NCBI GenBank assembly: GCA_018287875.1
Contig: JAGVVL010000015.1
Coordinates: forward strand, 1,426,001 to 1,490,000
Reading direction: 5' to 3'
Length of the DNA stretch: 64,000 nt
DNA from: Nigrospora sphaerica
Taxonomy: Eukaryota; Ascomycota; Sordariomycetes; Amphisphaeriales; Apiosporaceae
In this document: piece after piece, positions 12,447 to 23,035 of the stretch
Layout of the letters: each line of letters opens with the position of its first letter
Numbering within the stretch: position 1 is the stretch's first letter
Made by a program: the position numbers and the translations under genes
The notes under the pieces: generated by a model
Database searches by the model: none
What the model was told of the DNA's origin: nothing
The model's input: only the letters and a program-made list of their open reading frames with translations

Positions 12447-15122
12447 TCACAACTCGTCGGCGAGGTGAGGGCTCGGCGGCCGAGCCGCCTCGCCGGCCGT
12501 CCAGTCCCAGGGTTCGGCGTACCCCCTTCTCAACGCTTCGAAGTCTACCAACCCCGGCGCCCGCTCTCCCATGCGTGGCGCCACAAAGCCGTCATCGTAC
12601 ACTAGGCGCCCGTGGCCGTAGTTCAGCTTACGCCGGAACCAGTGCCTATCACGTCGCGCCGTCCAGCCCAGGGCCGCCATGTTCAGTTCCTCGACACGTG
12701 CCTCGTCCCAGCGCACGAACGCCCTGGTCTCGCCCCCCGCGAAGCCAAACCGAGTGGCCGGGCCCGGCCGCCCGCCAAAAGCAAAATGTCCTCGGGTGCC
12801 GCGGGGCCCCGTGGCCACGGCGACAATGCCCTTCCTCGCTCTGCCGCTGCCAGTTTCCTGTTTTACCCTCCAGGCTTCCACTTCGAAGGAGCCCTGTGAC
12901 AGTCGGGGTCAGTATTCATCTCCCCGCAATGTTCGGGAGAGCGTGTCTCTAGGTACTCTGCGGTCCACGACGGGAAGAAACACGCAGGTCTCGCGTGCTC
13001 AAGACGGGAACAGAGCTCCGAGAGCACTTACGGCTTCGACGGCAAACCCGCCCCTCATCCAGCCTAACCACGCGGGGAGCACCGGAGATATCATCCACTT
13101 TGCACCTCCCGGTTCCAGCAGCTGGATGCCCAGTATTCCATGCATCAGCGTTCTGGTCGGCCCTGTCGACCACCCGTGAGCATGGCTATTGCGACTCGGA
13201 ACGGGATACGCTGGGTAGTGCACGTGGCCATCCGTCCGGAAGCCTTCGGCGAGTGTGCTATTAGTGAAACCCGGGCCGTCCAGGAGGTAACCCCACATGA
13301 GAAGCATGAGCTCGACGGCGGCGTCGTGGTTGGAGGCTGCGCAGTGCGCCTGGAGTTCGAACGACGACGAAAAGGGCGACATGACGTTGGGAAACTCGGG
13401 GGCCGGCGCACCGAACTTGTTCCAGCGTCGCCGAAGGGCCTCGGAGACGGCAAAAGCCCCCGAGTCCTCGTGCACCATGCCGGCGAGTAGTGCCCACGCA
13501 TTTCCATCCTGGGGGTCGATATGATCCCTACCATTACAGTGCCGCTCCTCGAGGTTGTCCGAGTACAGGCCGGTCTCTGGGCAGTACAGGGCCGTAATAC
13601 CGAGCTCGAGGCGCCGTTGGAGAGCGCGCCACGACTGGACCTCGGCTGCCTGTGCGCCACCCGCCCCTGGGGAGGCATCGCCATGTATGAAAGAAGCCAG
13701 CTCGACAGAGCGTTTCAAAGTCGCGTGGAGAATCGCCGTGGCCTCGAGGTTGTGACCGCCCATCCCATGGCGGTTCCAGTCATAGGAGGACGTCACCCGC
13801 ATCAGGTTCTTCGAGTCGACCTTGGAAGTGCTGACCCGAAGCGCACGCAGATACTGCGGCCACTTCTGCTGAAGCCAGGCGCTGTCGTTGGAGTACAGGA
13901 CATAGTCATACGTGCCCAGCAGCGTATGCAGGTGATAGGTGTCGCTGAACTCGTCATGGTAGCTCAGCGGGGGTCCGGCGTAAGGGAGACGTCCGTCCGA
14001 GTACTGCCGCTCGTAGATGACGTCTAGTGCGTTCCGCACCGCCAGCATGTCGAACGTGGACACGGCGATGCCGGGCACGGCAATGGACATGTCGCCCGGC
14101 CAGACCAGCCGATCGCGTTTGGCGCCATCCGTCGTGACCGTCGTGCCCCTTGAAACGGTGAAATTGGAGTACCACGACCCCGGCGGCGATTGATTGTGAT
14201 CGAGGAAGCGATTGACTGGAATCAGCGCCGACCCTTGGCGGGGATCGATGGTCGACAGCTGCAGCGTGTACGCCCCGGCGTACCAGATCCTGTTGAGCAA
14301 GTCGCTCGAGCTGTAGAAGTAGCCCGAGTAGGCCCGGCCGTGGGACTGGGATGGAAACGACGTGCAGTTGACCCATACTCGCGAGATAGCTATCGAAGGA
14401 TTCGCATGTGGCCGCCGGCGCTCGGCCTCGGCGGCGGCGCGCAGCGTCTTCTGGGCCTCGTCGGTTCCAAGTGCGACGGCCTCGCCGGGCCCCGACGCGC
14501 CGTGCGTCCCGAGGGTCGCCTTGTCTTCGAGGTAGAGGGTGAGAAACTTGAAGCCGCCGCGGATGAAGTCGTCTTCTACGCACATTGCTCCCGTGCTGTG
14601 CCCTGGCTGGAAGTCTAATGGCAAGTCCCATACCTCGTCATTGGTGGCGTCGGTCCTTTTGCCTACGAAGAAGGGCGACTCGGAAAAGGCAAGCAGGAGG
14701 ACCGGCTCATCCACGGCAGCTTCCACCTGGAAGCAAACTCTGTGTTCCGATGAGCCACGTCAATCCCTTCCGAAGGGCGTCTTGCGGGCACCGACTGACC
14801 TCCCCGAAATGTTCTCGTCGAAAGCAAGTGAGACAAGACCACCCGTTCCGATGAGAATGCTTCCGTGACCGGGGGGTTGGCCAACTCCCGGAGCCGCGCC
14901 GGAGGACGGCGTCGTCACGTTGCCCTCGACTCTCCATATCTCTGCGGGCGTGATGAAGGACTTGTTGGCAGGTGCCTTGATGTAGTGGTCCCAGGGCCCA
15001 GGGAAAACGGGACTTGTGGGAAGATTGCGATAGTCAACGCCGTTCGCCGCAGCTCCGGCAAGAGCGGTGCTGAAGGCGAAACGAGCCAGCAGCCGTGAAG
15101 TGCGTGTGGCCGTCATATCCAT
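12447..15122 (-). CDS. Secreted six-hairpin glycosidase, GH78 alpha-L-rhamnosidase-like
   Basis: Exons 15122-14800, 14739-13032 and 12893-12447 give 825 residues. The N-terminus has a signal peptide (RLLARFAFSTALAGAAANG). Residues about 30-250 form the N-terminal beta-rich part. From about residue 250 the (alpha/alpha)6 six-hairpin catalytic region follows: YSSSDLLNRIWYAGAYTLQL, then RLVWPGDMSIAVPG, SYHDEFSDTYHLH, and TSSYDWNRHGMGGHN. ISPVLPAWLGWMRGGF leads into the C-terminal beta domain (GSFEVEAWRV). This arrangement is typical of fungal GH78-type proteins that release rhamnose from pectin side chains or glycosides. Several N-x-S/T sites are present. The intron join at 14800/14739 gives DENISGRVCFQVEAAVDEP without a break. 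The start at 15122 was preferred over 15116 because of its GCGATGG context. The substrate is unproven. Confidence 0.88.
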
Positions 15123-16340
15123 CGCCGGCGCCGAAACATGGATTCTCAACCTGTGCCGTTCCCGGGGACGTACGAGGCAATCCTACCTTGGTCATGGAGC
15201 GTATATACAGCCAGCAGCAGTTAGGAAAAGGGCCCCAATCGAGCCCGAGCCCGGTGACCCTTCTTTGGGGTCATGCGCACGCACACCTACACGTAGTGCG
15301 TATACGTACCTGGACGCAGTGCATGGGGGGCATTTCCCGTTTCAATTCATCACTACTGTGCATATGTAGCCACACATGTATCGTGCATTTATCGTAGTAC
15401 CGGATTCCTGTACAAATTGCCGAGTACTACTTTTGGCCGAAACCAACCCGTCAGCATCGCAATCACGATCCACCCATATCACCACGGACCAACCGCTCGG
15501 CCATGCCTTGCCATGCATCAGCGGGCGTATGCGTCGGCGGGGTAAAATGACAACTTTTCTTTTCCTCCTCCTTGCAAACGCACGTCATTCATCTGTTGCA
15601 ACTTTGGAAAAGACGAGCTAAATTTTCTGCGCTGAAGCTCGTCTACCATCTGAACCCGCACGGTCGCACCCCCGAGTCTAAGACCACTTGGTCAAAGAGA
15701 GATGCGCCAATGTTCAGTGCTACTACGCCACGGTGACTGCTCTACCACTAGGAGAGACAGTATTGCCACCGGGACGTGCTCGTGCCGGGCCTCGCCCTGC
15801 CCCTACCGTCGTTGTGCAAGGCCGGGCAGGCATGCAGGCGGTACTCGTCATGGACCCGTCAGAGCCGCGCCAGCTCTGCCGGGCCCGGCGTGCATCGCCC
15901 ATTCCACAAAACACCCGAGGGTTGGAGCTTTCAAGCTACCATTTACGACCCTCTCTCTCTGATCCTCAAGCTAAGCATGTCATGTTTCCGTCCTCCTACG
16001 CATTGCTCATACCAGGCTGGAGCTTTGAAGCTACCAAAGGACCTGTGTGCTCGTCTCTCGTCTCCTGTGGGCTTGATAAACTTCAGTGCGGTTTCTGGGG
16101 GGCTGCGGGCGCGCAAGGGCCAGTGTGACGTTTTCGGGGGGCATGTGTGGGCTGGTGTTGATTGACATGAATTGCGTGCTGTAGACGAATCGTCATCCCA
16201 TCGAGCTAAGGCGCATTCCCACAGTGGGCGCATGCGTGATGCGGCGCGAGTCTTCCTCGCCCTTTGCACCACCGCCTGTAGGCACAGCCTGCCTACTGCA
16301 ACCGCTGGGGAGGAAGCGGATTACTCATCGGACCAGTACC
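15123..16340. other. GH78 upstream region, intergenic
   Basis: This is the promoter side of the GH78 gene and the 3' side of the importin alpha gene. It contains two copies of a 19-bp near-palindromic element (separate entry). No coding sequence is visible. Confidence 0.6.
15923..16036. promoter_or_regulatory. Two copies of a 19-bp near-palindromic element upstream of GH78
   Basis: TGGAGCTTTCAAGCTACCA lies at 15923-15941. The same sequence with one change (TTTG for TTTC) lies at 16018-16036. Each core is AGCTT-NN-AAGCT, a perfect inverted repeat around two bases. The copies are 95 bp apart, 0.8-0.9 kb upstream of the GH78 start. A regulatory role is inferred only from the duplication and symmetry. 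Confidence 0.35.
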
Positions 16341-18342
16341 TTACATGTCCATCGAATCGGCACCGTTGGCAAAGCTGAAGCCACCCTGCGCGCCGTTGGT
16401 ACCGAACCCGAACGTGCCGTTGGCACCCTGGGCCTGCGGCGCCATGGCATCATCGGCGTTCTCATCCTCGTCCGAGAAGTACTTCTCGATGATGTTGTAC
16501 GACTTCATGTAGATCTCCTCGTTGGCGTTGGTCTGGCAGTCGTGAATCTTCTCCATGCCGCCGCACTCCTCGATGAAAAGAGCGTAACGGTTGATGGCCT
16601 CGGCACCCTCGCCAGCGGCCTGCTTGTCCAGGTCGCCGACCTTGAGGATGTTCTCCAGGCCATCCAGAGCCACCTGGATGATCTTGTTATCGGGGCAGGC
16701 AAGGAGGTCGCACAAGGGGCGAATGCAGTTCTGAGAAACAAGGTACCGGATCTGTTCGGGCTTCTGGAGACCACCGCTAGTCGCGTTGCTAATAGCCCAG
16801 CAGGCTTCCTTGCGCGTCTTAAGATCGCCGTTGGACAGAAGGTGAATCAGCGGCGGAATGATGTTGGCGTCAATCACGGCTTGGATCTGCTGGCTGTTGC
16901 CGGCCGTGATGTTGGAAATAGTCCAGCAGGCCTCCTTGCGGATTCCGTCCTTGTTGGAGCTGAGAAGGGACAAGAGACACGACAGGGCGCCGCAGTTAAT
17001 GATAACCTGGGTCTGGACGTCGTCACCCGTGACAATATTACCAACAGAACGCAGGGCCGGAGTCTGGACCGAGGTCGAGGCGTGCATCAGCAACTCCACC
17101 AGTCGACGGGGGATTCCGGCCTCGATGACGGCCTGGATCTTGTCGTTGGAGCCGTCACTAAGGTACGAAATGGCCCAGCAGGCATCGATAAGGACCTCGT
17201 CGTCCAGAGAGTAAACGAGCTTAGCGAGAACGGGGAGAGCAGGGGCGATCTATCCAATGAATGAGTAAGTCGAGCGACAATGACGAGGGAAGCACCATAA
17301 CGTACCGTATTCCAATCGGGCTGGGGCGTCTTGCCGCGGCAGAAGTTACTCAGCGTCCAAGTGGCATTGCGGAGCATGCTGAGCTTGCGACTGTCACCGA
17401 GCAGGTTGAGCAGAGGCTTGAGGGCGCCGCAGCTCAGGACATAATCGCGGCACGACGGGCTGTCACCGGCGATATTGCCCAGGGCCCACACGGCTTGCTC
17501 CCGGACATCAGGCTCGGGGCTGGCGAGGAGCTCGACGAAGATGGGGACAGCGCCAGCCTCGATGACGACTTGGGTCTGCGTAGCGGAGCCCGAGGCGATG
17601 TTGGTCAGGGCCCAAGCGGCCTCGAACTGCACCAGGGTGTGCGGGGATCGAAGGAACTCGACGAATCGACTAACAACACCCGTCTTGATGACTTCTTCGA
17701 TGGGAGGGTTGCGCTCCTTGGACAACAGCTTGCGGAACTTGGTCGTCGATTGGATCTGAAGGTCAATCTGTTCCGAGAAGACACCCTGAACCATCTGAGG
17801 AAGGTCCTCGTTCAACTAGGCGGCGAATCGTGTTAGCCTCGGCCCCCAAAAATTGCACGGGAAGCGAGTCAGGGCTGCGGCGGCGATGCGGGCCAGGCGC
17901 ATCACCCCCAACCAGACCGTGTGGGCGACCGAGTTGCCAGAGTCGCGATGCACCGCCAGCGGATGCGCAGAAGCTGCCCACGGGCCAGGCGACGGCGCGG
18001 ATGCTAGAGGCAAGCAAGTGCGGGGAGGGCAACTGCGCTCCAACGGCGGCGCGTGTCGGGCTGGGGAGGAGGGGAAGGCGGCGACGGAAAGAGATGCAAA
18101 CAACATACCTGGGTCTCGGTGGGAGCGGTATCATCATCGCTGTCGGGCGCAGCACCCAGCGACGCACCGGGCCGGTCAGCACCTGTGCCGATGCCTCGAC
18201 GCTTGGCCAAGTTCTCCTCGCGCTTGGCCTTCCGGATCTCAACCTGCTGCTCCTCGCGACGACGCCGCAGCTCCTCGGGCTTGAAGGTGCTCTTCGCCTT
18301 GAACTGAGTTCGGCGATGCTCGGGAATGTACCGATCAGCCAT
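16341..18342 (-). CDS. kap60: Importin subunit alpha (karyopherin alpha, Srp1/Kap60)
   Basis: Exons 18342-18109, 17815-17306 and 17249-16341 give 550 residues, the usual length for the family. The protein binds nuclear localisation signals and couples cargo to importin beta. The N-terminal importin-beta-binding domain is rich in Arg/Lys ([20 protein letters not shown] and [13 protein letters not shown], residues 10-50). Ten armadillo repeats follow, with the conserved Trp/Asn array that forms the signal-binding groove: [51 protein letters not shown] and [13 protein letters not shown]. The C-terminus is acidic ([11 protein letters not shown]) followed by a Gly/Phe-rich tail. Both introns are phase 0, which fits the unbroken joins TETQ-LNEDLPQ and DWNT-IAPALP. 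Exon 1 encodes precisely the importin-beta-binding part. Confidence 0.97.
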
Positions 18343-20214
18343 GATTGCGGTACCTCTGATGGGGAAAACGCAGTCGGAGTGGTGGTTTGCGGCAATGATC
18401 AGGGAAGAGGAGGGGGTGATGGAATGAGAGGAAGGGTGGGATTTTTGTGCTGGCTCTTGGCTTGGTTGGTAGGCGGTGCCCGCAGGTGCCAGGCTTGCCG
18501 GCAGGAATTGCTAGGGGTCCTCTTTGCCAAAGGCGGGGTGTTTTGTTTTGATTCGCAAAAGGTAGAGAAATTTGACCAGTCGGGCCGGGCCACAGCGGCT
18601 CTCAAAGCCAAATCGCAGTCAGAGCCTTGAACCGAAGTGGGAAAAAAGTCGGACAGGCCAAAGCGGGTATGGAGAGGTCCAAGTCTGGAGCCTATGTACG
18701 TAGCTTGGGGGGGGGGGGGGGGGGGGGGGCGATGCGTCGGTTATGCTGAGCAGATTCTGAAATGGAGGAAGATAAGTGGTTGCGAAGGAAGAAAGAGGAG
18801 GGGCGATTTTAGGGAGGAGGCGTTTACGGGATGGAGTCGACAAGTACTCGCAGGTAGTTTACATACATACCTCCCACTTACGTAGCCTGCGGGCGTGGAA
18901 GGCACCAGGGCTGCCATGAGGGTGATGCTGATGCCCCGTCACGTTTGTCCGTCGGGCAGCAGTTTTAGGTACCTGGCCCCTGTCGACATGGCGGCACGGT
19001 ACCTACCTAGACCAATGGAGTTTTGCAGAAGAAGCCTTAGGTTGGTACTGCGATGTATTAATGTTTTTTTTTTCGCCTCCGGTTCTCTTACTCACCCACC
19101 CACCCACGTACGACGTACGGGCACACATACACTCTCCTGACACCTTATTAGCATCTCTTGCTGGTACCTGACTGCTGGGTGCTACCGCTGTGCGCTCAAT
19201 GTGGGGGGAACGCCGCCTGGCAGCTGGAACCTTCTTCTGGACTTCCGTTGGTTGGGGCTGGTGCTCAGGGTAGTCCGGCTCAGCTTGTATGGTGTCTCGC
19301 CATCTATTTGCCAGCGAGGCGTTCATTCACTTGTCAGTGGCATTTCGCCCACCCATGCCTGCATCTTGCGGTATCCTCCTGGCAGCTTGGTTCATACCTG
19401 CGTACGGATGTGCCGGCGGTGGCCCTAGTTACGACAGGCGCGGCATTCCATATGTCGGATGAGGCTCCGTTGCTGGAAGCCCCGAGCTGTCTGATTGGAG
19501 CTCTCCCGGCTTGGATTGGGTGCCCCGTTTGTCTTCCGTCGTACAAGCACTATCGAGCAGTAGTGAGATAGATGTCCGGCTACCGGAATACCATCGGGAT
19601 TTTCTTCTTTCCTTTCCCCCGTTCGTAACGTATCCCGTGCGTTAAGACGACCTATGGTTTGGGGTGGCTATACCTTGGTACCCATGCGGGGAATTGTTTG
19701 GCTGAGACCACATGGGGATGGTAATGGAGTGGCGCACGCTCACCCCGCCCCCTCAAGCCACCACCGTCAGTTTCCTATGCGACCCATCCCACGCCATTGG
19801 CATATGAAAGAAAGCCACAACCTAGGAGCAGAAGTCCAAACTACCAGGCGCAGTTGTTGTGCAGACAGACAACTGAGTTGATGGGCTATCCTTTAGTTGT
19901 CCCGGCTGTTTCCTCGTAGCTCCACGTAAAAATTGCGCCGAGTTGCCGTAAACATGGGCTGGCTTGCTTCTTGTCATTGAGCACGTGATACCGCGACATG
20001 TACCTAAGCCCATCAAACACGAGAACCTGCACAAGTCGCGTCTCCCTTGTACATCACGCGGCGCGGCCATACCATCGCACCGCCCAGTCCCTGAGCGAAT
20101 CTTCTCGTCTACGTCGTTTTCTCCTTCTGCTTGTCCACAAACGTCCCCCTTCAAACTCCCTTAACATCCATCACGCCTGGTGCCACACGGGCAGACGGCA
20201 GGGCAACCCAGAGC
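18343..20214. other. Divergent intergenic region between importin alpha and pot1
   Basis: This holds two promoters. Visible features are a 23-base G run (separate entry), TACCTA/GGTACC motifs at 18850-19020, and a CCCA repeat (19093-19106). No gene is seen. Confidence 0.6.
18707..18729. repeat. Homopolymer run of 23 G
   Basis: This is an uninterrupted G tract about 365 bp upstream of the importin alpha start codon. Its length may be a sequencing estimate. Confidence 0.9.
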
Positions 20215-22374
20215 ATGGCTACGAGACTGGCTTCTTCTGGGCGCGGGGCGGAAGCTCGGCCCTTGCCAGCAGGTCTTCGGAGCATCCGAGACATTCTGGA
20301 AGGCAGCGTGAAAATGAACAGCCTCACAAGTGTCATTGGTCTGGTCAAGGACATGCAATCCGCCATTCCTACCCAACGCTCAGGTGCGATGCCTCTGGTT
20401 CAGCCTCCGTGGGTATCAACCCCCGTCCTGACGCTGGCCCGCAGACTGGAAATGCAGATTGAAGATTTACGATAAGTCGACAGAGGAGACGGATGAATTT
20501 CTGGCTGTCAACATATTCCGCCCCAGGGAGCAGATGCCTGAGCCCTCTGCTGGCGATGTCTTTCTTGCTTTCAGCGTCAAAGTGCAGTGCTACAACGGCG
20601 AAATCTCCCTGATCTCCAACCAGGCGACCAGCATCCATATTTACTCCAAAGACCAGATCCCAAGGCCGCCTAAGTCGGCAAAACAGGCCATGAAGCCGAT
20701 CGAAGGCCAGAAGGGAAAGATGCCGGGAGAGAGCGAGAACCACTATGTCTCGTGGTTCTACCATAACATCGACAAGGCCACGCTGCCCTCTATAGCCGAG
20801 TACCAAGAGCAGGTGCAGAGGTCCGCCAACGTCAAAGACAAGTTCAGTCTTTTGAAAGATGTCCAAGATGCCAGATTCTACGACATTATTGTAAAAGTGA
20901 CACAAGAACCCTATGACGTGGTCGACAGAATGACACTGTGGGTCACCGACTATACCGAGAACGATCGCTTCTTCCACCACAAGCTGGATCCCTCCGGTCT
21001 GGATGACGGCATTGACGGTGACCCTTATGGGTACACAACAAAGCACAGAATCTCAGCTGGAAAGTCATGGCCGGGCCCCTTTGGAAAACGATCTTTGCAA
21101 GTGACTTTTTACGATCCACACGCGACCTTTATACGAACGGTGGCCGAGGTGAAGGGCGGAGAATGGATTAAGCTCAGGAATGTGCAAGTCAAATACGGAC
21201 GCAACGGCAACAATCTGGAGGGATTTCTGCGAGGAGACCAGAGAAATCCCGAACACATAGGGGTGGAGGTTCTCGACACCAGCAATCAGAAAGATGAGAG
21301 TGTCGACTGCTCGCGGCTGAAAGACGCAGTCCGCCGCCACCGCGATTACAACAATGCAGTAAAGAAGCAGCTGAAGGAGCTGGCTGCTGCCAGCCGGCCC
21401 GGCAACGGAGTGAAAAGGAAGCCCGAAGCCACACTGAACTCCAAGCAAAGACGCAAGTTGAAGCGTTTCCGACAGGACAAGGAAGAAAAGGAGCAGGAGG
21501 AAACCAAGGCTAAAATTCTCGGCCTTAACGACTTGATCAAATGCGAGAGCGAGGACCAGGATCCGTTTCCCTTGAGTCAAATCCTCGAGGGTACGGAAAC
21601 CAAGCTGCGCTGCGGGCGGGACGAAGCGCGAAGCACGCGGCTCCCCTTTGACAACGTCAAGTTCCGCGCCAATGTACGCGTCGTGGATTTCTGTCCTCGC
21701 AAGCTCGAGGACTTCGCAGCCTGGCGGAGGGAAACGGAATACGATATGCTGTCGGATAACGGCATGTCTTCGGGCCACGATTCCGACACGGACAACAATG
21801 CAGGGACGCTGGATCGTTTTGCCGGGCCCAAGGTGTGGGAATGGCGCTTCGCCTTGGAGCTCGAGGAGGTTGACGCCGAACGGAACAAGAACGAGAAGGC
21901 CCCCCGGGTATGGGCCTTGGTGGACAACATCGAGGCCCAGCAGCTGACCAAATTAGATGCCGTGGAGTAGGTTTGGCTCCTTTGTTTCGCGCGTACCCCT
22001 CCTTTCGCCGCCGTTACTGACCAACCGCTAGCCTCCGCGCCCACCCCGAGGAGGTAGCGCTCCTGCGTGAGCGTCTTTTCGTGCTCTGGGGCAACCTGGA
22101 AGAGTGCAAACAACGCGAGGAGCAGAATCGTCGCGCTTTGAAGCGGGTGAACGGACACGAAGCCCCTCCCCACAGCTCGGATGACGAGGCTGCCGATACG
22201 CAGCCAGGCGCTCGTCAGGCGCCGGCCAAAGTGTCGAACAAGCCCTTCACGTGCTGTCTGCGGCAGTACGGAGTCAAGGTGCCCGAGAGCGACGCGCGCA
22301 TGTGCGACGCTGGGAGAGGGCGGCGATACCAAAGGCTCTTTGGCTTGTTCGGCACCACGATCTCGAGCGTGTGA
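20215..22374 (+). CDS. pot1: Protection of telomeres protein 1 (Pot1)
   Basis: Exons 20215-20383, 20445-21966 and 22032-22374 give 677 residues. Pot1 is the shelterin subunit that binds the single-stranded G-rich telomere overhang through OB folds and protects chromosome ends. The first intron (61 bp, acceptor CGCAG) joins TQRSD to WKCRLKIYDKSTEETDEF, the start of the first OB fold. NIFRPREQMPEPSAGDV and IHIYSKDQIPRPP are characteristic of the fungal telomere-binding domain. The second OB fold runs roughly over residues 200-330 (FYDPHATFIRT, GGEWIKLRNVQVKYG). A charged linker (SKQRRKLKRFRQDKEEKEQ) follows, then the C-terminal region that in relatives contacts Tpz1/TPP1-type partners (FTCCLRQYGVKV, RRYQRLFGLFGTTI). 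The ATG at 20215 gives the usual short N-terminus. The gene converges on the scc3 gene, 661 bp apart. Confidence 0.95.
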
Positions 22375-23035
22375 ACAAGTACGGCCGGCATCTTTGTACG
22401 AGCGTAGGGGCACTTCGATCGAGTGTGTAAGCGTCCATGCCTCTGTGGGATTACAAGTGTGTTTGTTTAGCAGGCGTTTGGCGCGTATTGTCGTTGGGAG
22501 CGCCGAAACGTTCCGTCTAGAATGGCCCCACGGCCACAAGCGTGTTCGTATATCATCAAACTAGAAGGATACGTTTCAGCCCATGATATCGCGAAGACAA
22601 AGAAGCCGTCTTGCATAACGTGAGGCCCAGTCAACTGGCGGCTACCAGTGACTCAAACCATCACGGTGCTTGCCCCAGCCCATGATCGGAGCGAAGGCCG
22701 TGGCGAGAATCCCAAGGCTATTTCTTATCGACGACACTTGCTCGGGCCCCTGCTAGATCCAGTACTATGGTACTACGGTCATCGCATACGAACCGACACG
22801 CGGCGCATGGTACGCTGCAACTGCTGCTGTAGGAAAAGCCAAGGAGCAAAGGCCACCTCCGGGTGGTGGTTATTCATACATACTTCCATGCCAAGGGCTT
22901 AAACGTCACGGAACTCATCTGGTGGAAACAAAAAAAAAAGACTCTCCCGCCAGTCAACTCCTCCCCGAAAGAATATGACTACATGCTATGCCAGGATGCT
23001 GGCTCGCATAATGAGAACTACCACGCCGCCATCGC
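22375..23035. other. Convergent 3' region between pot1 and scc3
   Basis: This probably holds only the two 3' untranslated regions. An A run occurs at 22930-22940. No gene is visible. Confidence 0.6.

Noticed and set aside
15725..15790. tRNA A-box-like sequence on the minus strand (TAGTGGTAGAGC)
   Set aside because: No B-box, T-loop or acceptor-stem pairing could be found at the right distance.
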